A stretch of 64,000 nucleotides of DNA from assembly GCA_027658995.1 (NCBI GenBank), contig JAQDQK010000004.1:62001-126000 (forward strand), read 5' to 3'. The translations under genes were made by a program, and so were the position numbers. The notes under the pieces were generated by a model. It worked only from the letters and a program-made list of their open reading frames with translations, was not told the origin of the DNA and did not search any database. Positions 27,976 to 39,936 of the stretch are shown here, piece after piece. Origin of the DNA: Propionibacteriaceae bacterium AM104-82 (GTDB lineage Bacteria > Actinomycetota > Actinomycetes > Propionibacteriales > Propionibacteriaceae). How positions within the stretch are numbered: the stretch's first letter is position 1; the number at the start of each line of letters is the position of its first letter.

Positions 27976-28007
27976 ATCTCTTTCCCTGTCGGCTGCTTGT
28001 TCCGGGC

Positions 28008-28013
28008 TAGCGT
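28008..28013 (+). promoter_or_regulatory. -10 hexamer TAGCGT for the deaminase gene, leaderless
   Basis: It ends 6 nt before the ATG at 28020 and lies just after the upstream terminator. Confidence 0.45.
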
Positions 28014-28019
28014 TGGGCC

Positions 28020-28523
28020 ATGACCATCAGCGATCCGGACCGCCGCTTCCTCACCCGCGCCGTCGACCTCGCGGAGGCCGCCGTCGAGGCGGGCGAGGAG
28101 CCGTTCGGCTCGCTGCTCGTCTCCCCCGCGGGCGAGGTGCTGTTGGAGGATCACAACCGCACCAGCGGCGGCGACGCGACGCGGCACCCGGAGTTCGAGA
28201 TCGCCCGGTGGGCGGCGTCGAACCTGGAGCCGGCGGAGCGGGCGGCGTGCGTCGTCTACACATCCGGGGAGCACTGCCCGATGTGCGCGGCCGCGCACGC
28301 CTGGGTGGGGCTTGGCCGGATCGTCTACGCGTCGTCTTCGGCGCAACTGGTCGAGTGGCTGGCCTCGTGGGGCGTTGCGCCTGCCCCGGTCGCGCCGTTG
28401 CCGATCGGCGTCGTGGCGCCCGGGATCGCCGTCGACGGGCCGGAACCCTCACTGACCGATCGTGTCAGGTCCCTGCAGCGCCGCCACTGGGTGGGCCCTC
28501 AGCAGAGCCCCGGGTCGACCTGA
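28020..28523 (+). CDS. Cytidine/deoxycytidylate deaminase-superfamily protein (purine deaminase-like)
   Basis: 167 residues. The zinc site is visible as HPE (in ATRHPEFEIAR, near residue 60) and CPMC (near residue 88). These are the H-x-E and P-C-x-x-C elements of the superfamily, the first with Pro where Ala or Val is usual. The N-terminal EEPFGSLLVSPAG segment resembles guanine deaminases and TadA. The enzyme probably deaminates a free base or nucleoside. TadA is less likely because the tRNA-contacting parts are not obvious. Its last 25 bp overlap the 3' end of rpiB, convergent. Confidence 0.8.
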   Translation: MTISDPDRRFLTRAVDLAEAAVEAGEEPFGSLLVSPAGEVLLEDHNRTSGGDATRHPEFEIARWAASNLEPAERAACVVYTSGEHCPMCAAAHAWVGLGRIVYASSSAQLVEWLASWGVAPAPVAPLPIGVVAPGIAVDGPEPSLTDRVRSLQRRHWVGPQQSPGST

Positions 28524-28978
28524 TCCTCGACCTCGACGCCGTTCTGCAGCGCCATGATCTGGTTGACGCGGCGCTGGTGGCGCTCGCCGCCCTCGAAGCC
28601 TGCCTCCAGCCACATGCTGGCGATCATCTTGCCCATCTCGACGCCGATCACGCGGGCACCCATCGCCAGCACGTTGGTGTCGTTGTGGTTGCGTGACAGC
28701 ACGGCGGAGAAGGGCTCGGAGCACACGACGCACCGCACGCCGTCCACCTTGTTTGCCGCGATCGAGATGCCGACGCCGGTGCCACACACGAGGATCCCGC
28801 GGTCGAACTCGCCCGCCGCGACGCCCTCGGCGACGACCCGCGCGAAGTACGGGTAGTCGGCCTTCGTCGGGTCGTTGGTGCCGAAGTCGGTCACCTCGTG
28901 ACCGGCGCCTCGCACCGAGTCGGCGAGATCCTTGCGGAACTCGATGGCTGCGTGGTCGCTCGCGATGGCAATGCGCAC
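28499..28978 (-). CDS. rpiB: Ribose-5-phosphate isomerase B
   Basis: 159 residues. It interconverts ribose 5-phosphate and ribulose 5-phosphate in the pentose phosphate pathway. The N-terminal RIAIASDHA motif, the CGTGVGISIAANK active-site loop, and the SRNHNDTNVLAMGAR segment are all diagnostic. The start is GTG at 28978. A TAGGCT element is present about 40 bp upstream. The 3' end runs 25 bp into the convergent deaminase gene. Confidence 0.95.
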   Translation of the reverse strand: MRIAIASDHAAIEFRKDLADSVRGAGHEVTDFGTNDPTKADYPYFARVVAEGVAAGEFDRGILVCGTGVGISIAANKVDGVRCVVCSEPFSAVLSRNHNDTNVLAMGARVIGVEMGKMIASMWLEAGFEGGERHQRRVNQIMALQNGVEVEDQVDPGLC

Positions 28979-29124
28979 GGTGAATGTCCCTTCGGCGATG
29001 TTGGCGCCAGCCTAAGGCCTGGCGTCGGCCGGCTCAACGCGCACCCCGACCTGTCATCCGTCGGGGCGAGCGGTGCGCGCGTCGCGCGAACCGTCGACAC
29101 CCCTCCGGGCGAGTGGTGCGGGCG

Positions 29125-30591
29125 CTACGCCAGCAGTTGGCGCACCTCCGGGCCGATCGGGCGGGGCAGCTTCGACGATCCGCTGAGGAACGCGTCGACG
29201 CCCTGAGCGCAGCTCCGCCCCTCGGCGATGGCCCACACGATCAGCGACTGGCCGCGGCCCGCGTCTCCGCAGGCGTAGACGCCGGGCACGCTCGTCGCGT
29301 AGTCCTCGTCGCGCGAGATGTTGCCCCGCGCGTCCAGTTCGACGCCGAGTTCCTCGACGAGACCCGCCTGCTGCGGCCCGGAGAAGCCCATCGCGAGCAG
29401 CACGAGCTGAGCCGGGATGTGCCGCTCGGTGCCCTCGACCGGGACGAACCGACCGGCCTCGAAGCGCACCTCGACGATGTCGAGACCCGCCACGTTGCCC
29501 TCGTCGTCGCCGACGAACCGGTTGGTCGACACCGCGTAGACGCGGTCGCCGCCCTCCTCGTGGGCCGAGGTGATCTTGAATGTCATCGGGTACGTCGGCC
29601 ACGGTTGGTTGCCCGGCCGGGTCTCCGGCGGCATCGGCATGATCTCGAGCTGAGTGATGGTGCGCGCGCCCTGCCGGATCGACGTGCCGAGGCAGTCCGC
29701 GCCGGTGTCGCCGCCGCCGATGATGACGACGTCCTTGCCCTCTGCCGTGACCTGGTTCTCCACGCTCTGTCCGACCGCGGCACGGTTGGCCTGGGGCAGG
29801 AACTCCATGGCCTGCAGGATGCCCCCGAACTCGCGTCCGGGCACCGGCAGGTCGCGGGGCAGGGTCGCGCCGATGGCCAGCACCACGGCCTCGTACTGCT
29901 CCAGCAGTTCGGCGCCGGTGATGTCGACGCCGACGTTGACGCTCGTCTTGAACTGGGTCCCCTCGAGCACCATCTGCTTGAGGCGCCGGTTCAGCACCGA
30001 CTTCTCCATCTTGAACTCGGGGATGCCGTAGCGAAGCAACCCTCCGATGGCGTCGGCGCGCTCATAGACCACCACCGTGTGCCCGGCCCGGGTCAACTGC
30101 TGCGCGGCGGCAAGCCCCGCGGGGCCCGAGCCGACGACCGCGACCGTCTTGGCGGTGTGCCAGGCGGGCTGCTGCGGCGTGACGCGAGAGTCGTCCCACG
30201 CCTTGTCGATGATGGCGACCTCGACGTTCTTGATCGTCACCGCGTCCCGGTTGATGCCGACGACGCACGCAGTCTCGCACGGCGCCGGGCACAGCCGTCC
30301 GGTGAACTCGGGGAAGTTGTTGGTCGCATGCAGGCGCTCGAGCGCGGGCTGCCACTCCCCCCGCCACACGAGGTCGTTCCACTCCGGGATCAGGTTGCCG
30401 AGCGGGCAGCCGTTGTTGCAGAACGGGATGCCGCAGTCCATGCAGCGGCCCGCCTGCTTGGAGATGATCGGCAGCAGCGCCCGGCCGGGGCTGCCCGGGT
30501 AGACCTCCTGCCAGTCGTGGACGCGCTCCTCGACGGGCCGGCGGGCCGCAACCTCGCGCGGCGTGGTCATGAATCCCCTGGGATCAGCCAT
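29125..30591 (-). CDS. gltD: Glutamate synthase small subunit
   Basis: 488 residues. It supplies electrons from NADPH to GltB through FAD and two [4Fe-4S] clusters. The N-terminal cysteine groups are [16 protein letters not shown] (from about residue 47) and CPAPCETAC (near 102). The FAD turn [14 protein letters not shown] is near residue 151 and the NADPH turn [12 protein letters not shown] near 291. The start overlaps the gltB stop by 8 bp, so the subunits are made together. Confidence 0.96.
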   Translation of the reverse strand: MADPRGFMTTPREVAARRPVEERVHDWQEVYPGSPGRALLPIISKQAGRCMDCGIPFCNNGCPLGNLIPEWNDLVWRGEWQPALERLHATNNFPEFTGRLCPAPCETACVVGINRDAVTIKNVEVAIIDKAWDDSRVTPQQPAWHTAKTVAVVGSGPAGLAAAQQLTRAGHTVVVYERADAIGGLLRYGIPEFKMEKSVLNRRLKQMVLEGTQFKTSVNVGVDITGAELLEQYEAVVLAIGATLPRDLPVPGREFGGILQAMEFLPQANRAAVGQSVENQVTAEGKDVVIIGGGDTGADCLGTSIRQGARTITQLEIMPMPPETRPGNQPWPTYPMTFKITSAHEEGGDRVYAVSTNRFVGDDEGNVAGLDIVEVRFEAGRFVPVEGTERHIPAQLVLLAMGFSGPQQAGLVEELGVELDARGNISRDEDYATSVPGVYACGDAGRGQSLIVWAIAEGRSCAQGVDAFLSGSSKLPRPIGPEVRQLLA

Positions 30592-33500
30592 GAGCGGCCT
30601 CCATCATCAGCTTGGTGGTTTCGTTCTCGTCGAGCCCGTCTGCGGCCGACATCTCCTTGACGGCCATGATCCGGGCGTAGTCGCGCGGCAGCACCTTGGT
30701 GAAGCGCCCCGCCAGGTCGTCGTCGCTCAGCGCGAGCAGCCCATCGGCCACCAGCGAACCTGTCTCGGCGCGGTGCTGCTCCATCAACTGCCGGACGCGG
30801 GCCAGGTCGCCCTCCGTCATCTCGACGGGATCGGCCAGCTCGTTGTTGAGCCGCAGCGGGTTGAGGTCGAGCACCCACGCGACGCCTCCGGACATGCCGG
30901 CCGCGAAGTTGCGTCCGGTCGGGCCCAACACGAGGACCTCCCCGCCTGTCATGTACTCGGCGCCGTGATCTCCGACGCCCTCCACGACGGCGGTGGCGCC
31001 CGAGTTACGCACGCAGAAGCGTTCTCCGACGACGCCGCGCAGGAACAGTTCACCCGACGTGGCGCCGTAGCCGATCACGTTGCCCGCCACGATCTGCGTG
31101 GCCGGGTCGAAGCCCGCCTCCGCCTGCGGGGTCACGACGATCCGGCCGCCGGAGAGCCCCTTTCCGACGTAGTCGTTGGAGTCCCCCACCAGCCGCAGGG
31201 TGACGCCGCGGGGCAGGAAGGCGCCGAAGCTCTGGCCGCCGGTTCCGGTGAAGGTGAACTCGATCGTGCCCGGCTCCAGGCCCTTGCCGTCGGTGGCCTT
31301 TGTCACCTCGTGGCCGAGCATGGTGCCGACCGTCCGGTCGACGTTTCGCACCGGCAGGCTGTGGCGCACCTGCTCGCCCCGTGCCAGGGCGGGCTCGGCG
31401 AGCCGGATCAGTTCGACGTCGAGCTTGTCGCCGAGGCCGTGGTCCTGCGTCGTGGTGCGGTACAGCTTGGTGCCCTCCGGCACGTCGATCCTGGTCAGGA
31501 TCGGCTGCAGGTCGAGGCCCTGGGTCTTCCAGTGCCCGACGGCCTCGCTCACGTCTAGCAGTTCGACGTGCCCGATCGCCTCCTCGAGGCTCCGGAAGCC
31601 CAGTTGGGCGAGCAGTTCGCGGACCTCCTCGGCGATGAACATGAAGAAGTTGACGACGTGGTCGGGGTCGCCGTGGAACTTGCCGCGCAGCTCGGGGTTC
31701 TGGGTGGCGACGCCGACCGGGCAGGTGTCCTTGTGGCAGACGCGCATCATGATGCAGCCCGACACCACCAGCGGGGCGGTCGCGAACCCGAACTCCTCGG
31801 CGCCGAGCAGGGCTGCGACGATCACGTCGCGTCCGGTCTTGAGCTGTCCGTCGCACTGCACGACGATCCGGTCGCGCAGGCCGTTGAGCAGCAGCGTCTG
31901 CTGCGTCTCCGCAAGGCCGAGCTCCCAGGGGGCGCCCGCGTGCTTGATGGACGTCAGCGGCGCGGCACCCGTGCCGCCGTCGTGTCCGGAGATCAGCACT
32001 ACGTCGGCCTTCGCCTTGCTGACGCCTGCCGCGACCGTTCCGACGCCGATCTCGGAGACCAGCTTGACGTGCACGCGCGCGGAGGTGTTGGCGCACTTGA
32101 GGTCGTGGATGAGCTGCTTCAGGTCCTCGATGGAGTAGATGTCGTGGTGCGGGGGCGGCGAGATCAGCCCGACGCCCGGCGTCGAGTGCCGCGTCCGGGC
32201 GACCCACGGGTACACCTTCGGGCCGGGCAACTGGCCGCCCTCGCCTGGCTTGGCGCCCTGGGCCATCTTGATCTGGATGTCGTCGGCGTAGGTCAGGTAC
32301 TCCGAGGTGACGCCGAAGCGCCCCGAGGCGACCTGCTTGATGGCGGAGCGGCGCGACGGGTCGTGCAGCCGCTCCGGGTCCTCGCCGCCCTCGCCGGTGT
32401 TCGACTTGCCGCCGATCCGGTTCATCGCCACGGCGAGCGTCTGGTGCGCCTCCATCGAGATCGAGCCGTAGCTCATCGCGCCCGTGGAGAAGCGCTTGAC
32501 GATCTCGCTGGCGGGTTCGACCTCGTCGATGCTGATCGGTTCGCGGTCCACGAAGCGCATCAGCGAGCGCAGCGTCATGATGCGCCGCGAGTTGTCGTTG
32601 ACGAGCGCCGAGTACTTCTTGAACGCCGCGTAGTCGCCGGTCTGCGTCGAGTGCTGCAGCCGGAAAACCGTCTCGGGGTCGAACAGGTGCTGCTCGCCCT
32701 CACGGCGCCACTGGTACTCACCGCCCACCAGCAGGTCGCGGTGCGCGAGCGGGATGCCGTCTGCCGGGTAGGCGTTGAGGTGGCGGGCCGTGATCTCCTC
32801 GGCCAGTTGGTCGAGGGTCAGGCCGCCGAGCCTGCTGGAGGTGCCGGTGAAGTAGGCGTCGACGACGTCCTGGCTGAGCCCGATGCACTCGAAGATCTGC
32901 GCGCCGGTGTAGGAGGCGACCGTCGAAACGCCCATCTTGCTCATCACTTTGAGCACGCCCTTGTTGAACGCCTTCGCGACGTTGGCGATGGCCTTCTCCG
33001 GGGTGACGTCGACGTACATCTCGCGGCGGGCGAGGTCCTCGGCCGATTCGAACACCAGGTAGGGGTTGACGGCGGCCGCGCCGTAGCCGAGCAGCAGCGC
33101 GACGTGGTGCACCTCGCGCACGTCGCCAGCCTCGACGACGAGCCCGACCTGCGTGCGGGTCTTCTCGCGCACCAGGTGATGGTGGATGGCGGCGGTCAGC
33201 AGCAGCGACGGGATCGGCGCCAACTCGGTGGTGGAGTGCCGGTCGGACAGCACGATGGCCCGCGCCCCGCCACGGATGGCGGCGGAGACCTCGCGGCTGA
33301 GCTCCTCCAGCTTCGCGGCCAGCGCCCGGCCCCCGCCCGCGACCTTGTAGAGGCCCTTGACGACGTGCGTCGAGTAGCCGGGGACGGTGCCCTCCTTGAG
33401 TCGCACGATCTTGGCGAGCTGCTCGGAGTCGAGGATCGGGCCGCTCATGGTGATGATCCGGGCGGCCTCGGGGGTGGGCTCGAGCAGGTTGCGCTCGGGG

Positions 33501-35110
33501 CCGATCTTGGCGGTCAGGCTGGTGACGAGCTGCTCGCGGATCGCGTCGAGCGGCGGGTTGGTCACCTGCGCGAAGAGCTGCTTGAAGTAGTCGAAGATCA
33601 GCCGGGGCCGCGACGACAGGATCGCGACGGGGGTGTCGGTGCCCATCGAGCCGATCGCCTCGGCGCCGCCGTTGGCCATCGGCGCGACGAGCAGGCGCAG
33701 CTCCTCATGCGTGTAGCCGAACGTCTGCTGACGGCGGGTGACGGAGCTGTGCGAGTGGACGATGTGCGCGCGGCTCGGCAGGTTGTCGAGCTCGATCTTG
33801 TGCTCGGCGACCCACTTCTCGTAAGGCTGCTCTGCGGCGAGCGCGCCCTTCACGTCGTCGTCGGAGAGGATCCGGTGCTTGTCGAGGTCGAGCAGCAGCA
33901 TCCTGCCCGGCTGGAGCCTGCCCTTCGCGACGATGTCCTCGGTCGGGATCGGCAGCACGCCCGCCTCGGAGGCGAACACGACGAGCCCGTCACGGGTCTC
34001 CCAGTAGCGGCCGGGGCGAAGTCCGTTGCGGTCGAGGCAGGCGCCGATGATGGAGCCGTCGGTGAACGTCATGCAGGCGGGGCCGTCCCACGGCTCCATG
34101 ATCATGGAGTGGAACTCGTAGAACGCGCGTCGGGCCGGGTCCATCTCCGCGTGGCCCTCCCAGGCCTCGGGGATCATCATCAGGACGGCGTGCGGGAGCG
34201 AGCGGCCGCCGAGGTGCAGCAGTTCGAGGACCTCGTCGAAGGATGCCGAGTCGGAGCCGTCGGGGCTGCAGATCGGGAACAGCTTCTCCAGCGAGCCGGG
34301 GAACGCGTCGGAGGTGAGCAGCGCCTCGCGGGCCCGCATCCAGTTGCGGTTGCCGCGCACGGTGTTGATCTCTCCGTTGTGGGCGATCATCCGGTACGGA
34401 TGCGCCAGCTCCCACGCCGGGAAGGTGTTGGTGGAGAAGCGGGAGTGGACCAGCGCAAGGGCGGAGGCGACCCGCTCGTCGTGGAGTTCGGGGAAGACCT
34501 CCTCGAGTTGATCGGTGGTCAGCATCCCCTTGTAGACCAGCGTGCGCGACGAGAGCGAGGCGAAGTAGACGCCCGCCTCGTGCTGGGCGCGGCGGCGCAG
34601 CACGAAGGTGAAGCGGTCGAGGTCGATGCCTGACTGGCCGCGGCGGCCCGCCACGATCAGGTGCTCGAAGCGGGGCATGGCGCCGATCGAGATCGGCGAG
34701 AGGGTCTCGGTCTGGACGGGCACCTCGCGCCAGGCGAGCACGTCGAGTTCCGCCTCGTCCGCGAGTTCCTCGATCCGGGCCTTCGCCTCGGCGCGGGCCT
34801 CGTCGTCGACGGGCAGGAAGGCCATCCCGACGGCGTATTCGCCCGCGTCGGGAAGCTTGGCCTCGACGACGCCGCGGAGGAACGCGTCGGGGACCTGGAT
34901 CAGGATGCCCGCGCCGTCGCCCGCCGCCTCGTCGGCGCCGGTCGCGCCGCGGTGGTCGAGGTTGCGCAGCGCCTCGAGGCCCTTCTCGACGATGTCGTGC
35001 CTGGCCTCACCGTCGAGGTGTGCGACGAAGGCGACGCCGCAGGCATCGTGCTCGTAGGCGGGGTCGTAGAGCCCCACCTTCTCGCGATGCGGAAAGACGC
35101 TCTGGGCCAT
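30584..35110 (-). CDS. gltB: Glutamate synthase large subunit
   Basis: 1508 residues. It converts 2-oxoglutarate and glutamine to two glutamates. Cys24 in EHDACGVAF is the Ntn glutaminase nucleophile, exposed after removal of a 23-residue propeptide. The central domain is followed by the FMN-binding synthase barrel ([21 protein letters not shown] onward), the [3Fe-4S] cysteines in [15 protein letters not shown], and the C-terminal beta-helix. A strong GAGGAGG site precedes the ATG. A GlnR-type half box lies 120 bp upstream. Confidence 0.97.
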   Translation of the reverse strand: MAQSVFPHREKVGLYDPAYEHDACGVAFVAHLDGEARHDIVEKGLEALRNLDHRGATGADEAAGDGAGILIQVPDAFLRGVVEAKLPDAGEYAVGMAFLPVDDEARAEAKARIEELADEAELDVLAWREVPVQTETLSPISIGAMPRFEHLIVAGRRGQSGIDLDRFTFVLRRRAQHEAGVYFASLSSRTLVYKGMLTTDQLEEVFPELHDERVASALALVHSRFSTNTFPAWELAHPYRMIAHNGEINTVRGNRNWMRAREALLTSDAFPGSLEKLFPICSPDGSDSASFDEVLELLHLGGRSLPHAVLMMIPEAWEGHAEMDPARRAFYEFHSMIMEPWDGPACMTFTDGSIIGACLDRNGLRPGRYWETRDGLVVFASEAGVLPIPTEDIVAKGRLQPGRMLLLDLDKHRILSDDDVKGALAAEQPYEKWVAEHKIELDNLPSRAHIVHSHSSVTRRQQTFGYTHEELRLLVAPMANGGAEAIGSMGTDTPVAILSSRPRLIFDYFKQLFAQVTNPPLDAIREQLVTSLTAKIGPERNLLEPTPEAARIITMSGPILDSEQLAKIVRLKEGTVPGYSTHVVKGLYKVAGGGRALAAKLEELSREVSAAIRGGARAIVLSDRHSTTELAPIPSLLLTAAIHHHLVREKTRTQVGLVVEAGDVREVHHVALLLGYGAAAVNPYLVFESAEDLARREMYVDVTPEKAIANVAKAFNKGVLKVMSKMGVSTVASYTGAQIFECIGLSQDVVDAYFTGTSSRLGGLTLDQLAEEITARHLNAYPADGIPLAHRDLLVGGEYQWRREGEQHLFDPETVFRLQHSTQTGDYAAFKKYSALVNDNSRRIMTLRSLMRFVDREPISIDEVEPASEIVKRFSTGAMSYGSISMEAHQTLAVAMNRIGGKSNTGEGGEDPERLHDPSRRSAIKQVASGRFGVTSEYLTYADDIQIKMAQGAKPGEGGQLPGPKVYPWVARTRHSTPGVGLISPPPHHDIYSIEDLKQLIHDLKCANTSARVHVKLVSEIGVGTVAAGVSKAKADVVLISGHDGGTGAAPLTSIKHAGAPWELGLAETQQTLLLNGLRDRIVVQCDGQLKTGRDVIVAALLGAEEFGFATAPLVVSGCIMMRVCHKDTCPVGVATQNPELRGKFHGDPDHVVNFFMFIAEEVRELLAQLGFRSLEEAIGHVELLDVSEAVGHWKTQGLDLQPILTRIDVPEGTKLYRTTTQDHGLGDKLDVELIRLAEPALARGEQVRHSLPVRNVDRTVGTMLGHEVTKATDGKGLEPGTIEFTFTGTGGQSFGAFLPRGVTLRLVGDSNDYVGKGLSGGRIVVTPQAEAGFDPATQIVAGNVIGYGATSGELFLRGVVGERFCVRNSGATAVVEGVGDHGAEYMTGGEVLVLGPTGRNFAAGMSGGVAWVLDLNPLRLNNELADPVEMTEGDLARVRQLMEQHRAETGSLVADGLLALSDDDLAGRFTKVLPRDYARIMAVKEMSAADGLDENETTKLMMEAAHG

Positions 35111-35231
35111 CGAAGGACCTCCTCAGTTCGGGTGGGCACGCTGGCGCAGTGCACCAGCGGAAAAACAGTAAGGGCGCCGTTTTGCCTCAACCAACCCAGA
35201 TCAGGTCCGTGCGAAATCTCTTCGCATAATT

Positions 35232-35247
35232 GTTACGCGGCCGAAAC
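35232..35247 (+). promoter_or_regulatory. GlnR-type half box GTTAC-N6-GAAAC upstream of gltB
   Basis: The bases match the actinobacterial GlnR pattern gTnAC-N6-GaAAC at every fixed position. It lies about 122 bp before the gltB start, a nitrogen-assimilation gene that GlnR controls in other actinobacteria. Only one half box is present, and it is on the strand opposite gltB. Whether this organism has GlnR is not shown. Confidence 0.4.
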
Positions 35248-35372
35248 ATGAGCCCACCCGATGGTTTTTCTGCGCGGTCAGGCTCGCCAAAATGCAGGGG
35301 AAGCGTGTGGTGACAACGCCGGGTCGACCGGCACGCCGAGCCTTCACCCAAGAGCGTGGGCTGGGTGGGTCC

Positions 35373-35452
35373 TTGAGCATGTTTGGTTGCTCGTTGCCGA
35401 TTTCGGCACGTTTGAACGTTCAGATCACCAACGAGTTACCAAACATGCTCAA
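35373..35452 (+). repeat. 80-bp palindromic repeat, subtype B, copy B1
   Basis: The arms are TTGAGCATGTTTGGTTGCTCGT (35373-35394) and ACGAGTTACCAAACATGCTCAA (35431-35452), inverted with 2 mismatches in 22 bases. The similarity to copy B2 extends outward to 35351-35456. Confidence 0.9.
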
Positions 35453-35492
35453 CCAACTGCCCGCACCGCGACAGCCCTGAGGGCGGGCGGGG

Positions 35493-36560
35493 TCACTTCC
35501 CGACGGTGAAGGTCGCCAGGATCTCGCGCTCGGTGGCCAGCGGCAGCGACTGCGCGTCGCCGATGTTGGTGATGGCCAGCATCTGGTAGGCCCGACCCTC
35601 GTGGCTCCGCGTGACGGCGCTGATCCGGATGGCGGGGGTGTTGCAGCTGTACTTGTCCTGGTACATCGGCACGAAGCTGACGCTGCCGATGAAGCCCTCT
35701 CCGCCGTCGTCGAAGGTGAACGGCTCGACCTTCGCGGCGGGGATCTCGTAGTAGTCGCCCTCGTATTCGGTGTTGCGCATCTGCGCGAAGTCCATCACCA
35801 GGAGCCGCGTGAAGCGTTCAAGGTCCGGTTGGTCGGGTGCGCCCTTCCTCAGCATCACGGCGCTCCAGTAGTCGTCCTGGCACTGGTCCTCACGGTCGAA
35901 GGAGACGATGTTGCCGGCGACGACGCGGTGCATCGTCTCGTAGCCCATCATCATCCCGTCCTTGTACGTCCAGCCGGTCGACGGGATCCGGTACGACCCG
36001 CGCTCGGGACCGCCGTCGACGGTGGTCCACGCTGTGACCGGGGCGACCGGCCCCTCGAGGTCCGGCCACTCCTGCTTGGGGGTCGCGGTCGGCGGCTGAA
36101 CCGGAGGCCGGGACTCCCGCGGCTCGGAGAACGGGCCGCTGCCGTTGGACGGCTCATACCCGGGGTTGATCCCCGAATAGGGGCTCGGCGTGAACGTTGG
36201 AACGGGCGTGCCTGGCGGCGTCGGCCCCGGGTCCGTGTCGACGGGGCCGGAGGGTGAGGCGAAGTACCACGCGATCCCGAGCACCGGGATCAGGACCGCA
36301 AGCACCACGACCCAGGTCAGCACCGATCGACGCGGCGCCACCGGCGCGGGTTGCGTCGATGCCTGCCGAGGGGGCGGGATGGCGCGGGCGGACCAGTCCG
36401 GTCCGGTCGGCGTGGGCCTGGGCGGCGGTCCTTGTTGAGGAGCCGGCGAGCCGGGCGGACCCTGCGGCGCCCGCCAGTTCGGACCGGGCGCGGGCGCCGG
36501 GGGCCGCTGTTGCGCCCCGGGCGGCAGGAAGTCCGGGCGATCCGGGGGCGACTGGCTCAT
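35493..36560 (-). CDS. Proline-rich single-pass membrane protein, unknown function
   Basis: 355 residues. Residues 1-75 are cytoplasmic and very rich in Pro, Gly and Gln. A single membrane helix is at about 79-103. A Pro/Thr-rich linker reaches about 160, and a folded extracytoplasmic domain follows to the C-terminus (GWTYKDGMMMGYETM and TFTVGK regions). No known catalytic motif is seen. It is probably a surface or cell-envelope protein. The ATG at 36560 is chosen over an upstream in-frame start because a TAGCCT -10 sits 7 nt before it. Confidence 0.8.
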   Translation of the reverse strand: MSQSPPDRPDFLPPGAQQRPPAPAPGPNWRAPQGPPGSPAPQQGPPPRPTPTGPDWSARAIPPPRQASTQPAPVAPRRSVLTWVVVLAVLIPVLGIAWYFASPSGPVDTDPGPTPPGTPVPTFTPSPYSGINPGYEPSNGSGPFSEPRESRPPVQPPTATPKQEWPDLEGPVAPVTAWTTVDGGPERGSYRIPSTGWTYKDGMMMGYETMHRVVAGNIVSFDREDQCQDDYWSAVMLRKGAPDQPDLERFTRLLVMDFAQMRNTEYEGDYYEIPAAKVEPFTFDDGGEGFIGSVSFVPMYQDKYSCNTPAIRISAVTRSHEGRAYQMLAITNIGDAQSLPLATEREILATFTVGK

Positions 36561-36567
36561 CCGAGAC

Positions 36568-36573
36568 AGGCTA
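36568..36573 (-). promoter_or_regulatory. -10 hexamer TAGCCT for the proline-rich membrane protein, leaderless
   Basis: It ends 7 nt before the ATG at 36560, in the short divergent gap facing the MFS gene. Confidence 0.5.
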
Positions 36574-36625
36574 GTGCGCAGGTGGACCAGCCCGAGCGCG
36601 TTGCGTCGCCCGGGGGCGCCGCGGC

Positions 36626-36631
36626 TAGGCT
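36626..36631 (+). promoter_or_regulatory. -10 hexamer TAGGCT for the MFS gene
   Basis: Unlike the leaderless cases nearby, it lies 29 nt before the GTG. GAAGGA is a ribosome site in between, so this transcript should have a short leader. Confidence 0.4.
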
Positions 36632-36660
36632 TGCCGTTCTGCCTACTCGAAGGACGCCGC

Positions 36661-37851
36661 GTGTACGCACTGCTCCTGGCGATCATCTACGTCGCATTCA
36701 TCAGCCTCGGCCTGCCCGACTCCCTCGTCGGCGCGGGTTGGCCCGTCATGCACACGGACCTGGGCGTCCCGCTGTCGTTCGCGGGCATCCTGACCATGGT
36801 GATCGCGGTCGGCACGATCGTCTCGAGCCTGCTCTCCGACCGGCTGACGCGCCGCTTCGGCGCCGCGGTGGTGACGACGGTGAGCGTCGCGATGACGGCG
36901 ACCGCCCTGCTCGGGTTCTCCATGTCGACGTCGTTCTGGGCGCTGTGCCTCTGGGCGGTGCCCTACGGTCTGGGTGCCGGCGCCGTCGACGCGGCCCTGA
37001 ACAACTACGTGGCGCTGCACTACTCGTCGCGGCACATGAACTGGCTGCACTCGTTCTGGGGCGTCGGCGCCTCAATCAGCCCGTTCATCATGAGCTTCGC
37101 GCTGACCCGCAACGGCGACTGGTCGGCTGGCTACCGCACCGTCGGCATCATCCAGGTGGCGCTCACCGTCATCCTGATCCTGACGCTTCCCGTATGGCGG
37201 AAGGTGCACCCTGAGAAGGAACCCGAACACGAGGACGCCGCACCGGCCGCCAAGCCGCTCGGCCTGGTCGGCACGCTGCGTCTGCCGGGCGCCGCGCAGA
37301 TCCTGATCGCCTTCTTCGCCTACTGCGCCCTCGAGTCGACGACGATGCTGTGGGCCGCGACGTACCTGGTGGAGGACCGCGGCGTCGCCCCCGCCACCGC
37401 CGCCGCGTTCGCGTCGCTCTACCTGTTGGGCATCACCGGCGGCCGGTTCCTCGGCGGCTTCGTGGCCGACCGGGTGGGCGACCGGAGGCTGATCCGCTTC
37501 GGCGGCCTGCTGGTGGCCCTCGGCATCGCGATGATCGCCCTTCCGCTCGCCACGCCGGTCGTCGCGCTGGCGGGGCTGGTGGTGGCGGGCTTCGGCAGCG
37601 CGCCGGTCTACCCGGCGATCATCCACTCGACGCCGAGCAACTTCGGCCGCGAGAACTCGCAGTCGGTGATCGGCATCCAGATGGCGAGCGCCTACCTCGG
37701 CGTCACGCTGATGCCGCCGCTGTTCGGGGCGCTGTCCGGCTTGGTCGGCCTCGGCATCCTGCCGCTGTTCCTGGGCGCGCTCGTCGTCCTGATGCTCGCG
37801 ATGTCGGAGATGGTCAACCGGATCGTCGACCGCAGGGGTGCGGCCGGCTGA
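36661..37851 (+). CDS. MFS transporter
   Basis: 396 residues with about 12 hydrophobic helices in two halves separated by a charged loop at about 180-205 (WRKVHPEKEPEHEDA). The MFS loop 2-3 signature is seen as SDRLTRRFGA, and the related motif in the second half as ADRVGDRRLIRFGG. The layout resembles FucP/sugar-type or multidrug-type carriers; the substrate is unassigned. The start is GTG at 36661 with GAAGGA six bases upstream. It converges on trpA with a 4-bp gap. Confidence 0.85.
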   Translation: MYALLLAIIYVAFISLGLPDSLVGAGWPVMHTDLGVPLSFAGILTMVIAVGTIVSSLLSDRLTRRFGAAVVTTVSVAMTATALLGFSMSTSFWALCLWAVPYGLGAGAVDAALNNYVALHYSSRHMNWLHSFWGVGASISPFIMSFALTRNGDWSAGYRTVGIIQVALTVILILTLPVWRKVHPEKEPEHEDAAPAAKPLGLVGTLRLPGAAQILIAFFAYCALESTTMLWAATYLVEDRGVAPATAAAFASLYLLGITGGRFLGGFVADRVGDRRLIRFGGLLVALGIAMIALPLATPVVALAGLVVAGFGSAPVYPAIIHSTPSNFGRENSQSVIGIQMASAYLGVTLMPPLFGALSGLVGLGILPLFLGALVVLMLAMSEMVNRIVDRRGAAG

Positions 37852-37855
37852 GGGG

Positions 37856-38700
37856 TCAGCGGCGCGAGCGCTCGACTCCCCCGGCCAGGTCGGCCGCGAG
37901 CGCACGCAGTCGCGCGAGGTCGCCGGCCATGTCTGCGCCGTCGGAGTCGAGGCACTTCAGCAGCGCGGACCCGACGATCACCAGGTCGGCGAACTCGCCG
38001 ATCTCGGCGGCCTGGTCGGCGTTGCTGACGCCGAGGCCGATGCCGACCGGGAGGCTCGGGTCGATGGCGCGGGCCCGGTCGACGATCACCGGCGCGGCGT
38101 CGGAGGTGGCCGCCCGCGTTCCGGTGACGCCCATCACGCTCGACGCGTACACCCAGCCGCGGCACGAGGCCATGGTCATGGCGATGCGCTCGTCCCTGGA
38201 GCTCGGGGCGATCAGGAACACGCGGTCGAGGCCGTGCGCGTCGGTCGCGGCGAACCATTCGGGGCAGTCGTCCGGGGGAAGGTCGGGCGTGATGACTCCC
38301 GCTCCGCCTGCGGCGGCCAGGTCGCGCGCGAACGCGTCGGCGCCGTAGGCCTCGATGAGGTTCCAGTACGTCATCACCATCGGGGTGGCCCCTGCGGAGG
38401 CGACGGTCTCGACGGCGGTGAACGCGTCGCGGGTGCGGACGCCCCGCTCGCGGGCGCGGGTGGTGGCGTGCTGGATGACGAGGCCGTCCATCAGCGGGTC
38501 GGAGTACGGGATGCCGATCTCGACGATGTCGACGCCGCGGCCCTCGGTGCCCTCGACGATGGCGCGGACCGCGTCGAGCGAGTCGGCGACGCTCGGGTAG
38601 CCGACGGGCAGGTAGCCCACCAGCGCGGGGCGGCCCGCGTCGAGGCAGTCGGCCACGACGCGTCCCGAGACGCCGAGGCGCTGCTGGTCGGTGAACTGGC

Positions 38701-38704
<4 letters not shown>
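37856..38704 (-). CDS. trpA: Tryptophan synthase alpha subunit
   Basis: 282 residues, a TIM barrel that cleaves indole-3-glycerol phosphate and channels indole to TrpB. The catalytic Glu is in [16 protein letters not shown], and the catalytic Asp in the [12 protein letters not shown] loop region is also recognisable. PDLPPDDC and [12 protein letters not shown] are typical. It overlaps the trpB stop by ATGA. Confidence 0.96.

Positions 38705-39932
<1,228 letters not shown>

Positions 39933-39936
<4 letters not shown>

Larger units (their letters stand above)
35111..35492. other. Gene-free region: gltB promoter, GlnR-like box and repeat B1
   Basis: 382 bp. The right part holds repeat B1 (35373-35452) and flanking sequence shared with 44.3 kb. 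The left part is the gltB leader, with an AT-rich patch near 35220-35236 and a GTTAC-N6-GAAAC match. No credible gene. Confidence 0.7.
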
